64,000 bases of DNA from Sphingobacterium faecale (GTDB taxonomy: Bacteria; Bacteroidota; Bacteroidia; Sphingobacteriales; Sphingobacteriaceae), in contig NZ_JAERTY010000002.1 in the NCBI RefSeq assembly GCF_016746095.1, positions 124,001-188,000 on the forward strand. Reading direction: 5' to 3'. Each line of letters starts with the position of its first letter. Positions within the stretch are counted from its first letter, which is position 1. The position numbers and the translations under genes are program-made. Shown one piece after another: positions 8,946-18,055 of the stretch. The notes below the pieces were generated by a model. That model had not been told where the DNA came from. It did not search any database and worked only from the letters and a program-made list of their open reading frames with translations.

Positions 8946-9695
8946 ATGGTAAGTATTGTAGTTCCCTGTTTTAATCATGGTCATTTTTTGAAAGAAACTA
9001 TATATTCTATATTAGCGTCTTTTTATAAAAATGTGGAAATAATTATCGTAGACGATGGATCTACCGATGATAGTAGATTGGTTGCTGATCGCTTGGTGAA
9101 AGAATTTACAAATGTGAGTTATCTGTATCAAGAGAATCAAGGGCCATCTGCGGCTAGGAATAATGGGATTGCTCAAGCTAAAGGGGTATATATACTGCCT
9201 ATAGATGCGGATGACTTAATTAGTCCTGATTATATCGGTAAGGCAGTAGATGTTTTGGAAAGCCGGCCCAAGGTGAAAGTAGTATATGCTGAAGCCGAGA
9301 AGTTTGGCGCCGTAAACAAATTATGGAAGTTGAAGTCTTATTCAAGGAAAGCCCTTGCGATGGACAATATGATCTATGTGAGCGCCGTATTTAGAAAGGC
9401 TGACTGGTCTCGAGTGGGGGGATATACGGAGGATGCTGTCCTTGTCCGCGAAGACTGGGAGTTTTGGATTAAGATGTTGAAAGATGGAGGGGAGGTTGTA
9501 AAATTACCGTTTGTAGGCTTTTATTACCGGATACATTCTTCGTCAAGGAGGAGGAGTATGTCTAAGGCAAAGAAAAATGCCGAAATAGATTATTTAAATC
9601 TTCATCATATCGAGTTCTTTAAAGAGACTATAGCGGGGCCCTTACGTAAATCTAGATCGCTGTCTCCGTGGATCAACCGTTTTTTTTCAAGTTGA
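8946..9695 (+). CDS. Family 2 glycosyltransferase
   Basis: A 249-residue GT2 enzyme with VSIVVPCFNHGHFLKETI, IIVDDGSTDDS, QENQGPSAARNNGI, the acidic PIDADD motif and REDWEFWIKML. It is the third member of the local subfamily that includes the genes at 3777 and 4667, sharing the E-D-W motif and the HHIEFF-like C-terminal segment. Only 2 bp separate it from the phosphoethanolamine transferase, so the two are almost certainly co-transcribed and may modify the same molecule. Confidence 0.88.
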   Translation: MVSIVVPCFNHGHFLKETIYSILASFYKNVEIIIVDDGSTDDSRLVADRLVKEFTNVSYLYQENQGPSAARNNGIAQAKGVYILPIDADDLISPDYIGKAVDVLESRPKVKVVYAEAEKFGAVNKLWKLKSYSRKALAMDNMIYVSAVFRKADWSRVGGYTEDAVLVREDWEFWIKMLKDGGEVVKLPFVGFYYRIHSSSRRRSMSKAKKNAEIDYLNLHHIEFFKETIAGPLRKSRSLSPWINRFFSS

Positions 9696-9709
9696 AGTCT
9701 GATGTTTTA

Positions 9710-10480
9710 CTATCCCCTATGATATATTCCAGCATTCTTTGTCGTATCTACAGGGAGGCTTCTTGAGATGTGCGATTGGTACCGCAGTACACAAGGGTGG
9801 AATATATTCCCAAACAAAGTCCATTCCAAGGGGTATCGGGTTGATCGACCTTGGTAAGTGAATTTGATCATTTGAAATAGCCTCTTTATTGGAGATCTGC
9901 CGACTATCTTTTTATCTCGTGGATGTTTGGACGGGTATTGGTGTAAGGTATCCGCGTGTTTATTTAATATATTCTCAATGCCATATAGTAATTGCTTACT
10001 CAAAGGAGTATTTGGTCGTCCGACCCAAGATGGAACAGCGATGAGATCCCTGTAGTAATCTGGCATATAGCGGTTCATCGTATCGTATGTACGGGCGGCT
10101 CCATTGGGATGTTCAGGTCTTCCTACCATCCATATATCCGGATTTTTAAACTCTTTCCATACCTTAGCATAAGAGACTTCTGTTGCTTTCACATCATGCC
10201 ATCCGCCCCCATAATGATGTAAAAGGTATGCTCGAATATAATCGGAGCGATGTACAATGCTTAAATGGTAATAGGCCTTCGGCAGGGGATGTTCATTTTT
10301 AAGAAATAGCTGAAGATTTTGAGGGGTAACTAAGCACACAGGAACACCGATATGTCTGACTAGATAAGAAAAACTCAATTTCCTATTACCTGTCATAGCT
10401 GCTCCTTCCCAATAACACCAAATTACAAAAGGAACTCCATTGACATAGGTTAAATCTTCGGGTTTTTCAATGGTTTGCAT
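9710..10480 (-). CDS. Capsular polysaccharide synthesis-type glycosyltransferase (Caps_synth/GT32-like)
   Basis: A 256-residue protein with VIWCYWEGAAM near the N-terminus and HRSDYIRAYLLHHYGGGWHDVKAT in the middle. The S-D-x-x-R-x-x-x-L-x-x-x-G-G-x-x-x-D pattern is the signature of Caps_synth and GT32-like sugar transferases, the final Asp being part of the D-x-D-type site. No signal peptide. It follows the gene at 10482 by 1 bp on the same strand. It probably transfers a hexose or similar sugar in the same surface-glycan pathway. Confidence 0.82.
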   Translation of the reverse strand: MQTIEKPEDLTYVNGVPFVIWCYWEGAAMTGNRKLSFSYLVRHIGVPVCLVTPQNLQLFLKNEHPLPKAYYHLSIVHRSDYIRAYLLHHYGGGWHDVKATEVSYAKVWKEFKNPDIWMVGRPEHPNGAARTYDTMNRYMPDYYRDLIAVPSWVGRPNTPLSKQLLYGIENILNKHADTLHQYPSKHPRDKKIVGRSPIKRLFQMIKFTYQGRSTRYPLEWTLFGNIFHPCVLRYQSHISRSLPVDTTKNAGIYHRG

Positions 10481-10481
10481 T

Positions 10482-11198
10482 TTATATCTTATCCCTTCTC
10501 TTGGTAAACTTAAGCCAGTAATATTTTATGGGATTGGTATACTTCAGTTGTTTCCAGGGTCTGCTACCATGGGGTTTATGAAGTACGGGAGTATCTAATA
10601 GTACATAGTTCTTAAAGCCGTTCTCTAAAGAAGCATAAGAAATCGTAGTATCGAACCAGTCTTTCGATTTATCGAGATGTTCAAAGCTATATTTGGATAA
10701 AAAAGAGTGGCTCAATAGGGTACAACAGAAACTTAGACTTCTTTCGGTCTCTATCGCAGTTCCTTTCTTCCCTTTGAATTTTAGGTATGGAAAGTTTACC
10801 ACGCCCTCGTAGTCGACGGTTACAGCACCGACCATTCCGATATCTGGAGTTTGTTCCGTAAATTGTAGGAGCGTATTTAATGAGGAAGATTTTACCTCTA
10901 CATCAGATTCTACAATAATTAAGGGAAGATTACATTTTAGGGCCTTTGCTTGAGCGTCTTTCAGTACCGTGAAATAGTTAGGGGAGGGGGTATTTGTGAG
11001 CGAAGACAAATGTATATAATGATAGCCTAATACCGTAGCGTTATCGGATAGGGATTTAGAGATGTTATCATCACTAAAATCGTCATAAACATAGTAAATT
11101 AGTTCTATGTCGCTATTTTTAATAGCTTTGATGGTTTCTAGCGTATTCTCCAATGAATTCTTTACCGGAGTGACTACAATAGCTTTATACATGCTCAT
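10482..11198 (-). CDS. Glycosyltransferase-like protein (GT-A fold)
   Basis: About 238 residues: YKAIVVTPVKNSLENTLETIKAI, a YYVYDDFSDDN loop and LIIVESDVEVK (D-x-E in the D-x-D position) follow the GT-A layout. Later it has a cysteine pair in SFCCTLLSHSFLSKY and a basic tail. The GTG at 11207 overlaps a -7 box and is unlikely; ATG 11198 (or ATG 11192) is a better start. With the following Caps_synth-type gene it forms a two-gene unit that ends the glycan locus. It is more divergent than the other GT2 enzymes here. Confidence 0.75.
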   Translation of the reverse strand: MSMYKAIVVTPVKNSLENTLETIKAIKNSDIELIYYVYDDFSDDNISKSLSDNATVLGYHYIHLSSLTNTPSPNYFTVLKDAQAKALKCNLPLIIVESDVEVKSSSLNTLLQFTEQTPDIGMVGAVTVDYEGVVNFPYLKFKGKKGTAIETERSLSFCCTLLSHSFLSKYSFEHLDKSKDWFDTTISYASLENGFKNYVLLDTPVLHKPHGSRPWKQLKYTNPIKYYWLKFTKRRDKI

Positions 11199-11206
11199 AT
11201 CTGACA

Positions 11207-11214
11207 CAAAGTTA
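11207..11214 (-). promoter_or_regulatory. Bacteroidota -7 box (TAACTTTG)
   Basis: TAnnTTTG on the minus strand, 8 bp upstream of the ATG at 11198. It argues for a short or absent leader and against translation from the GTG that uses the last base of the box. Confidence 0.45.
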
Positions 11215-11243
11215 TTATTAATTCCGGATAATAATACCGTTAC

Positions 11244-12785
11244 CTATTGAAATAATCCCGACAATAAATGCGGGAATAATCCAAAGAGAAGAATAGTGAT
11301 CCCGCACACTATGGCTATTAAATAAGGCCATGATCTTGTGGTGTAAGTAGGGGGGAGGGATTCTTCCTTTCGGAGAAAAGCATATAGTGGAATTTTGAAA
11401 TAATAGAACAACGAAATGACCGAAGTCAGTGCTCCAGTAATCAACAGCAGCAGTAGAGCGACATCCTGTGTGTTTTGATAGCGGTCAAATGTAGAAGTGA
11501 AAACCAACAGCTTGCCGATAAAACCTGCCGTGGGCGGAAGCCCAATGAGAGATATACCCAGCAGTGTAAAGGTCGTAAATAATAAGGGCTTATGTTTGCC
11601 CAGTCCACTGTAGTCCACGAGCGCTGTTGAGCCTATATACTTTTCTAGGAATTGTATGATTGCAAATGCACCAATGGTCATTATAGCATATACGGTAATG
11701 TAAAAAAGTAACGTCTTATAATCCGAACTGGGACTGCTGATAATAGCCATCAATAAAAAACCCGTATGACCGATTGACGAATAGGCCATCAAGCGCTTGG
11801 CATCCGACTGACGAAGAGCAATAAGATTTCCCATCAGCATGGTGACTATCGCTACCACGGTAATGAATAACAGCGTAAGCTCACTAAAATAAAATAAGGT
11901 CGATGTCCATGATTCGAATAGACGTTGGAACAGTATAAGGGCAGCTATTTTGGGAACTGTTGCTAAAAATGTGGTGATGGGCGTGGGGGCTCCTTCGTAG
12001 ACATCGGGAGTCCAGAGATGAAAAGGTACGAAACCTAGCTTGAACCCAATCCCTACAAAAACAAAAAGTATAGCGACGCTGCTCATTATTTTGGGAGCAG
12101 AAATCAGTCCTTGAATATGAGACGAGGAAGAGAAATCAAGATTCCCCGTGAAACCATATATCAGGGAGAGACCATACAGCATGACTGCGGCACAGACCGA
12201 ACCAAATAAGACATATTTCATCGTCGCTTCCGACTGTTTTTTGTTTATTGATGCTGTGGTTTGCAGCTCGTCTTTACCGGATAATACCGGCTTGTTTTCG
12301 TTCGTAAAATACCCTACCAACACATACGAACTGATGGACACGGTCTCTATAGCAATAAATACCATCAGCCAATTGGTGCTGAGGGTGAGTAGGTTCATAC
12401 CTAGGGTGGCTGCTAATAAGATGCTGTATATATCACCTTCGTTTTTTAACCCTTTATCGTTCGCATATTCACGAATCAGCACCAAGATGGGAAGCAATAA
12501 AACAAGCATGATCAATCGACCGTATACAGCAAGGGTATCCACTTGCAGCATACCAAAGAATCCGGATTGTGGTTGCCCAAGTTGACTGTACACGGCATAG
12601 GCTGTCCCTACGATTCCGAGGCATGCGATGCTGAAAGTACTGTTTCTCCAATAACGATCTAAAAACAGACTGGAAAATATACAGCAAAGGAAAGCTATTA
12701 TCAAAACCAGTTCAGGCTTGAATACAGGTATGGAGCGTATAATCTGATCCAGTAGGGAGCTAATCTGTGGCGTAAATTCTTCCAT
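11244..12785 (-). CDS. nuoN: NADH-quinone oxidoreductase subunit N
   Basis: A 513-residue integral membrane protein of the Mrp-antiporter-like family, one of three proton-channel subunits of complex I. About 14 hydrophobic helices alternate with conserved features: WLMVFIAIETVSISSYVLVGY with the helix-5 glutamate, GFVPFHLWTPDVYEGAPTP, and the AKRLMAYSSIGHTGFLL helix with its lysine. It is the last gene of the nuo cluster, 5 bp after nuoM. A stretch around residues 165-190 (DELQTTASINKKQSE) is a polar insertion between helices. Confidence 0.95.
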   Translation of the reverse strand: MEEFTPQISSLLDQIIRSIPVFKPELVLIIAFLCCIFSSLFLDRYWRNSTFSIACLGIVGTAYAVYSQLGQPQSGFFGMLQVDTLAVYGRLIMLVLLLPILVLIREYANDKGLKNEGDIYSILLAATLGMNLLTLSTNWLMVFIAIETVSISSYVLVGYFTNENKPVLSGKDELQTTASINKKQSEATMKYVLFGSVCAAVMLYGLSLIYGFTGNLDFSSSSHIQGLISAPKIMSSVAILFVFVGIGFKLGFVPFHLWTPDVYEGAPTPITTFLATVPKIAALILFQRLFESWTSTLFYFSELTLLFITVVAIVTMLMGNLIALRQSDAKRLMAYSSIGHTGFLLMAIISSPSSDYKTLLFYITVYAIMTIGAFAIIQFLEKYIGSTALVDYSGLGKHKPLLFTTFTLLGISLIGLPPTAGFIGKLLVFTSTFDRYQNTQDVALLLLLITGALTSVISLFYYFKIPLYAFLRKEESLPPTYTTRSWPYLIAIVCGITILLFGLFPHLLSGLFQ

Positions 12786-12790
12786 AGGTA

Positions 12791-14395
12791 TTAAAAGTAG
12801 GGCGATAATAGCGAGATGAGGTTCAGCACGCTGCTATTGACCGTGTCAAATACTAAAGAGGGCATTATACCTAGCGCCAAAGCTAATGCCAAAGTAGGAA
12901 AAAGGACGATTCGTTCTCTTATGTTTACATCGTGCAGAGCAGCAGTCCATGCCTCTCCTCCCTTAAGTCGTGTCTGTCCGAAGAACATGCGCTGCAGTGT
13001 CCATAAAAAATAGACCGCACTGAGGAGTATACCTAAGGAGCCTGCGATAGCCATCCACCTCGGAATTCCTGTACCTACACTTTCCGCATTAAATGTGCCT
13101 ATAATAACAAAAGCTTCGCCGATGAACGCTGAAAAGCCGGGCAGACCAAGCGAGGCAAAGAAGGCGATAGCGACAAATCCCGTATAAGCAGGCATCAGCG
13201 ATGCTAAGCCTCTGAAATTATAAATATAGCGATCATGAACCCGGTCATAGATCACACCGACCAAGAAAAAGAGGGAAGCTGATAGAAAGCCATGGCTGAT
13301 CATCTGAAATATTGCTCCGGATACGCCTTCTGCAGTCATAGAGGCTAGGCCGAGTAATACAAACCCCATATGCGATACGGAGGAGTAGGCGATCAGGCGC
13401 TTTAAATCTTTTTGGGCAAGTGCATTCAGCGCACCATACAGAATGGAAATAATACCGATCAGTCCCAACCACCAGTTTGCATCGACAGCAGCATCCGGAA
13501 ATATACTGTAACATACTCGGATGATACCATAGCCACCGATCTTTAATAGTATACCTGCCAGAATAATGGATACCGGTGTAGGAGCCTCAACGTGGGCATC
13601 GGGCAGCCAGGTATGCAAGGGAACTACGGGGACTTTGATGGCAAAGGCGATGAAGAGGACTATAAATCCGATCATGCGTGCCGGTATACCCAATACTTCG
13701 TTATAGTTGTTCAGGTAGGCAAAGAAAGAACCGTCTACATAGTTGTCCGGATTCATCATATGCAACATGTTGAACGTATGTGCTCCCGTGTCCGGGTTGA
13801 TGACTGAGAAATAAAGACCAACGATAATCAGTAACATGAATACGGATCCGAAGAGCGTATAGATAAAGAACTTCATGGCTGCGTATTCGCGGTTTGCCCC
13901 ACCCCATATACCGATCAGGAAGTACAGAGGCAACAACATTACCTCGTAGAAAATATAGAACAGGAAGAAATCCAATGCGGTGAATATACCTATCACGGCC
14001 ATGTTGAGCAGCATCAGCAGTGCAAAGTACCCTTTGGGACTTTTTGTGATATTCCAGGAGGCACCTATAGCCATCAGCATCACGAAAGCAGATAAAAGGA
14101 GCAGTGGCATGGAGACGCCATCGACTCCTAGGAAATAGTCAATTTCCAACTGGCCCAGGTTTCCCAAGGCTAACCGTATCCAGGGGATTTGTTCGACAAA
14201 TTGATAGCCATTGGTGGTGTTGATCCCCTGTGCTGTCTGGTCAAATTGAAGATAGAGCGAACCTGCGAGTGCAAACTGAACTAAAGTAATAGCCAGCGCA
14301 ATGTATTTATACGTTTTCTGTAGACTGTGGGGGAGTGATAGTATCACCAATGTTGCCACCAAGGGCAAAAATATAAGTATTGATAGTAATCCCAT
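12791..14395 (-). CDS. nuoM: NADH-quinone oxidoreductase subunit M
   Basis: 534 residues, usual length for NuoM. It is an antiporter-like proton-pumping subunit in the membrane arm of complex I. Recognisable blocks are FFLFYIFYEVMLLPLYFLIGIWGG with the key glutamate of helix 5, AIKVPVVPLHTWLPDAHVEAPTPVSIIL, and the broken-helix region LAQKDLKRLIAYSSVSHMGFVLLG. Its stop is 1 bp from the nuoL-side junction and 5 bp from the nuoN start, so translation is tightly coupled. Identity is firm. Confidence 0.96.
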   Translation of the reverse strand: MGLLSILIFLPLVATLVILSLPHSLQKTYKYIALAITLVQFALAGSLYLQFDQTAQGINTTNGYQFVEQIPWIRLALGNLGQLEIDYFLGVDGVSMPLLLLSAFVMLMAIGASWNITKSPKGYFALLMLLNMAVIGIFTALDFFLFYIFYEVMLLPLYFLIGIWGGANREYAAMKFFIYTLFGSVFMLLIIVGLYFSVINPDTGAHTFNMLHMMNPDNYVDGSFFAYLNNYNEVLGIPARMIGFIVLFIAFAIKVPVVPLHTWLPDAHVEAPTPVSIILAGILLKIGGYGIIRVCYSIFPDAAVDANWWLGLIGIISILYGALNALAQKDLKRLIAYSSVSHMGFVLLGLASMTAEGVSGAIFQMISHGFLSASLFFLVGVIYDRVHDRYIYNFRGLASLMPAYTGFVAIAFFASLGLPGFSAFIGEAFVIIGTFNAESVGTGIPRWMAIAGSLGILLSAVYFLWTLQRMFFGQTRLKGGEAWTAALHDVNIRERIVLFPTLALALALGIMPSLVFDTVNSSVLNLISLLSPYF

Positions 14396-14396
14396 G

Positions 14397-16481
14397 CTAT
14401 CGTAATATCAAATAAAGTATTCCAATTAAAACAACGGTAAATGCAAATCCCAGGTAGTTCTGTATACGTCCATTCTGTATCCATCGCAGCAAGTGACCTA
14501 AATAGTAAGCTGTTCCTGCAATAGTATTAACAATACCATCGACTATATGTTTGTCCCACCAGGCCGCAAGTTGACTTAAGAGTAAGGTGATATAGCGGAT
14601 CACCCGTACAAAACCATCTACCAGGTACCTGTCCAGTACAGAGGCAACGTTACTAAGGTATAGGGTACCCCTGCTCGTACTATTGACCATGCCTTCTACG
14701 ATGTATTGATCCAGCCATACGCTTGTCTTGCTGATCACTAAAGTTGCCTTGACAAAAGTGCTGTTGATAAACTTGTTGATCCCAAGTTGATTGGTTTCGG
14801 CTTTGATCCATCCGCTGTTGGCGTCTAGAGGGTATTTACCCAATACATACCAGTTGTAGCCTATCACCCAGCTTATGAGTGCTGTTATGGTCAGGATCAA
14901 AGGGACAAAGAGGTGTAGGCTGTGTATTTCCTTAAAGATATAATCTATGGAAAATCCTTCCAAAATGCCTGCCTGGTGATAAGAAACCGGGTTCCAGGAG
15001 AATACAAAAAATAACGAGCAGATTGCTAGAAAGTACATCGGGTATAGCATCTGTTTTGGGGCTTCATGTAGGTGTGGTCTCACTTGTTCAGGGAGACGAG
15101 ACTTACCCAAAAATGCTTTAAAGATCAATCGTCCGATATAGAATGCTGTCAATATACTCACGAGTACCAATAAAATGGGTACGATAAAATAAAGTCCTCC
15201 TTTATGCATAGCCCATTCGAAGGTTGCGATCACAATGGCGTCTTTGGATAGGAAGCCCGATGTAAGGGGAAATCCTGCAAGCGCTAAAGAAGCGATACTC
15301 ATGAGCACAAATGTTTTAGGCATATATTTTCGTAGGCCACCCATGTGACGTAGATCCTGAGGGTCAAAATCTAACCCTGACTTATCCTTGGCATGTGCAA
15401 TTTCATGAATGACAGCTCCTGCACATAGAAAGAGGAGACACTTGAAAAAGGCATGTGTTGCCAAGTGGAATAATGCGGCATCCCATGCGCCAATGCCGAC
15501 AGCAGCCATCATATAGCCCAGTTGGGATATGGTGGAGAATGCCAGTACTCTTTTGATATCATATTGCCCCGAGGCAAAGTAAGCTGCCAATGTCGCCGTC
15601 ACGGTACCTATAATGGTAATAAACAGGAGTACATGATCGTTGAAAAGTGGGAACAGGGTACATAATAAGAATACACCGGCTGCGACCATCGTAGCGGCGT
15701 GTATCAGAGAGGAAACCGATGTGGGGCCTTCCATAGCATCAGGAAGCCAGACATGCAGCGGAAATTGTGCCGATTTGGCCATCGCTCCGAGAAAGAAGCC
15801 TAGGCCTGCCAAGGTCATCAGCCCAGTATTGTTATCAAATCCCGAATAAACCAGCCCTTCCTTGCCGAACAGATCCACGAGATCCAGCGTGCCGAACGTG
15901 GTGAATACCGCCGCTATACCGATTAAAAAGCCCAGATCTCCAATACGATTGATCAGAAAGGCCTTTTTATTTGCTTGTACTGCTGATTCTTTGGTAAACC
16001 AAAAACCAATTAATAGGTAGGATGCAAAACCCACCAATTCCCAAAAAATGTAGGATACCAGTATGTTTTTGGAAATACAGAGACCGAGCATGGCAAAACA
16101 GAAGAGGCTGAGGTACATCCAGTACCGGTGTATCCCAGGGTCACCTTTCATATAGGCTCTCGAGTAGATATGCACTGGAAGAGCCACGATACTGACAATG
16201 AACAGCATCAATACCGTTAGGTTGTTTAATAATATGCCGATAGTAAATGTCTTATCACCTATACGGAACCAATCGTAGGTATGATGCATTGGCATATTAT
16301 TCCAGACTTCTGCAAAGACAAATATCCCTGACAGAAGGGCGCTTAAGGCAATCGCTACAAGAGAGAATATACCTGAAGTCGATTTTTTGCCCCGTATAGC
16401 CTGTATAAGGAAGGCCATAAAAGGGAGCAGTACAACGAGTATACTGGCACTAATCGGTGATATATTTAACAGCTCTGTCAT
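14397..16481 (-). CDS. nuoL: NADH-quinone oxidoreductase subunit L
   Basis: 694 residues, the largest antiporter-like subunit at the distal end of the complex I membrane arm. It shows SYIFWELVGFASYLLIGFWF, AKSAQFPLHVWLPDAMEGPTSVSSLIHAATMVAAGVFLL and YDIKRVLAFSTISQLGYMMAAVG. The C-terminal 150 residues are long and contain repeated V-D/E-G-x-V segments (YIVEGMVN, YLVDGFVR, HIVDGIVN), consistent with the lateral amphipathic helix and final anchor helix. Its start overlaps the nuoK stop by one base. Confidence 0.96.
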   Translation of the reverse strand: MTELLNISPISASILVVLLPFMAFLIQAIRGKKSTSGIFSLVAIALSALLSGIFVFAEVWNNMPMHHTYDWFRIGDKTFTIGILLNNLTVLMLFIVSIVALPVHIYSRAYMKGDPGIHRYWMYLSLFCFAMLGLCISKNILVSYIFWELVGFASYLLIGFWFTKESAVQANKKAFLINRIGDLGFLIGIAAVFTTFGTLDLVDLFGKEGLVYSGFDNNTGLMTLAGLGFFLGAMAKSAQFPLHVWLPDAMEGPTSVSSLIHAATMVAAGVFLLCTLFPLFNDHVLLFITIIGTVTATLAAYFASGQYDIKRVLAFSTISQLGYMMAAVGIGAWDAALFHLATHAFFKCLLFLCAGAVIHEIAHAKDKSGLDFDPQDLRHMGGLRKYMPKTFVLMSIASLALAGFPLTSGFLSKDAIVIATFEWAMHKGGLYFIVPILLVLVSILTAFYIGRLIFKAFLGKSRLPEQVRPHLHEAPKQMLYPMYFLAICSLFFVFSWNPVSYHQAGILEGFSIDYIFKEIHSLHLFVPLILTITALISWVIGYNWYVLGKYPLDANSGWIKAETNQLGINKFINSTFVKATLVISKTSVWLDQYIVEGMVNSTSRGTLYLSNVASVLDRYLVDGFVRVIRYITLLLSQLAAWWDKHIVDGIVNTIAGTAYYLGHLLRWIQNGRIQNYLGFAFTVVLIGILYLILR

Positions 16482-16786
16482 CAGTCACGCAAATCGGTGA
16501 TATTATCCGGGTTAATAGTTTTATAATGACCGTACACCTGCAGTATGATTGCCAGGGCGACCGCAACGGATGCTGCCGCTAGTACAATGGCGAAGAGGGC
16601 AAACACTTGGCCTGAATAGTTGATTTTGTCATACTTGCCGAAGGCTACAAAGTTGAGTATGGCAGCATTGATCATCAATTCAATACCTACCAGTATCAGG
16701 ATTGCATTCCTTTTGGCCAGTACGGCATAGAGGCCTATACAGAAGATGCATGCGCTCACGACCAAAAAATGAGTTAAGGTAATCAT
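16481..16786 (-). CDS. nuoK: NADH-quinone oxidoreductase subunit K
   Basis: 101 residues with three hydrophobic helices, the standard length. It has the conserved GIELMINAAILNFVAF with the membrane-buried glutamate needed for proton movement in the complex I hydrophilic axis, and a second acidic-free helix FALFAIVLAAASVAVALAIIL. The start overlaps the nuoJ stop by 4 bp, and the stop overlaps the nuoL start by 1 bp, showing strong translational coupling. Confidence 0.95.
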   Translation of the reverse strand: MITLTHFLVVSACIFCIGLYAVLAKRNAILILVGIELMINAAILNFVAFGKYDKINYSGQVFALFAIVLAAASVAVALAIILQVYGHYKTINPDNITDLRD

Positions 16787-17325
16787 CTTTGTTCCTCCTT
16801 TCGTGAAAGATGAGCGGCACCTATGAGTACCATGAGCAGAAAAACCGAAATGACTTCAAAAGGGAGTACGTACTGTGTCATGAACCGCAGGCCCAACTGT
16901 TGTACATTGTTGTCATTCGGTTGTATGATATTTCCTTGTTTGATATTTTGTACGATCCATTCAGGCGTCTGTTGCTGCCACTCGATAATTCCCCACAGTA
17001 TTACGGCAAGAAAGCCTAGAACCAATAATAGCGATTGCCAATTGGGTAGGTTTATCCAGCGACCGGACAGCTGTTGAAGGGATTTCAGTAATTCCTTGTT
17101 GGAAAGCATGAATGCAAATAGCATCAAGATCAGTACGCCACCTACGTAAACCATAATCTGTGTGATGGCTACAAAATCTGCCAAGGCAAATATAAACAGC
17201 CCCGCCATAGAAAATAAGGTGACAAAGAATAGGAATAAAGCACGCGCTGTATTTTTTAAGCTGACGACCAATAATGCCGAACCTATAGCGAGTGCCGCAA
17301 AAGCATAGAATATAAATTCTTCCAT
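16783..17325 (-). CDS. nuoJ: NADH-quinone oxidoreductase subunit J
   Basis: 180 residues with five predicted helices. FVAITQIMVYVGGVLILMLFAFML is the conserved NuoJ helix 3 with its pi-bulge region. The C-terminal helix YVLPFEVISVFLLMVLIGAAHLSRK is also typical. NuoJ is a core membrane subunit beside NuoH and NuoK. It starts 5 bp after the nuoI stop. Confidence 0.94.
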   Translation of the reverse strand: MEEFIFYAFAALAIGSALLVVSLKNTARALFLFFVTLFSMAGLFIFALADFVAITQIMVYVGGVLILMLFAFMLSNKELLKSLQQLSGRWINLPNWQSLLLVLGFLAVILWGIIEWQQQTPEWIVQNIKQGNIIQPNDNNVQQLGLRFMTQYVLPFEVISVFLLMVLIGAAHLSRKEEQR

Positions 17326-17330
17326 ATCGC

Positions 17331-17894
17331 TTACTTTTTCTTGGCTGCCTCCTTTTCAGCTTGATGTTTGGTCCATTCGGCCTTGCGTTGTGCGATTTCG
17401 GTGTCCGACATCTCTCCAAAACCGTAGATTAAATCGGTCAATTGTGTTGTGCTCCGATCGTATTGGTTGGTCATTGTGATGCATTCGGTAGGGCATACTA
17501 CTGTGCATAGTCCACAGTACATACACTTCGCCATATCAATATCAAACTGCGCAGCGTACAGTCTTTTGACCGATCCGTCCGAAGTTTTGCCTATGGCTTC
17601 TGGTGATTTGATAGCCTCAATAGTGATACAGTCTACCGGGCAGGCTTTAGCACATAAGTCGCATACAATACAATCGTCAATCTCCACATCCAGTTGATAT
17701 CTTGCTACCTCGGGAATAGGCATTTTCTCTTTCGGGAATTGTACTGTCGTGACACCCTCCTGTTGATCGAAGTAGTCTTTACTGCGTATATCAACAGATT
17801 GGCGGGATCGACGTGCCCCAAAGAGGTGCCGGAACGTCAAAAATAATCCTTTGACGGCCGAAGAAAAACCCTGTATCGTTGTTTTTAAGATCAA
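17331..17894 (-). CDS. nuoI: NADH-quinone oxidoreductase subunit I (2x[4Fe-4S])
   Basis: 187 residues; the peripheral-arm subunit that binds clusters N6a and N6b. Two complete C-x2-C-x2-C-x3-C-P motifs are present, with cysteines 75, 78, 81, 85 and 124, 127, 130, 134. The start must be a TTG at 17892-17894: an in-frame stop lies eight codons upstream and no ATG or GTG occurs before the conserved amphipathic N-terminus (FSSAVKGLFLTFRHLF). The upstream gap to nuoH is filled by a duplicated 59-bp repeat, which may have displaced the usual start region. Confidence 0.94.
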   Translation of the reverse strand: MILKTTIQGFSSAVKGLFLTFRHLFGARRSRQSVDIRSKDYFDQQEGVTTVQFPKEKMPIPEVARYQLDVEIDDCIVCDLCAKACPVDCITIEAIKSPEAIGKTSDGSVKRLYAAQFDIDMAKCMYCGLCTVVCPTECITMTNQYDRSTTQLTDLIYGFGEMSDTEIAQRKAEWTKHQAEKEAAKKK

Positions 17895-17920
17895 TTTCTT
17901 GTTGTTAACTTGTTGTCAAG

Positions 17921-18050
17921 TTATCCAGTTGTCGAGTTGCCTTGTTAACTCGTTCACTCGATAACTTGTTCACTCCTTATTAATTATTCTATTATCCAGT
18001 TGTCGAGCTGTCTTGTTAACTCGTTCACTCGATAACTTGTTCACTCCTTA
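17921..18050. repeat. Duplicated 59-bp repeat of the GTTATCGAGTGAAC family
   Basis: Copies at 17921-17979 and 17992-18050 differ at two positions and repeat with a 71-bp period. Each contains GTTAACTCGTTCACTCGATAAC, the complement of the GTTATCGAGTGAAC core also seen at 43394-43441 and, diverged, at 45303-45410 and 63100-63145. They lie between nuoH and nuoI, inside an otherwise compact operon. There are no equal spacers or cas genes, so this is not CRISPR; it is an interspersed, partly self-complementary intergenic repeat. Confidence 0.85.
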
Positions 18051-18055
18051 CACCC

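Noticed and set aside
17921..18050. Possible CRISPR-like array (59-bp repeats)
   Set aside because: Only two copies, no regular variable spacers, no cas gene nearby, and related copies lie elsewhere between genes.
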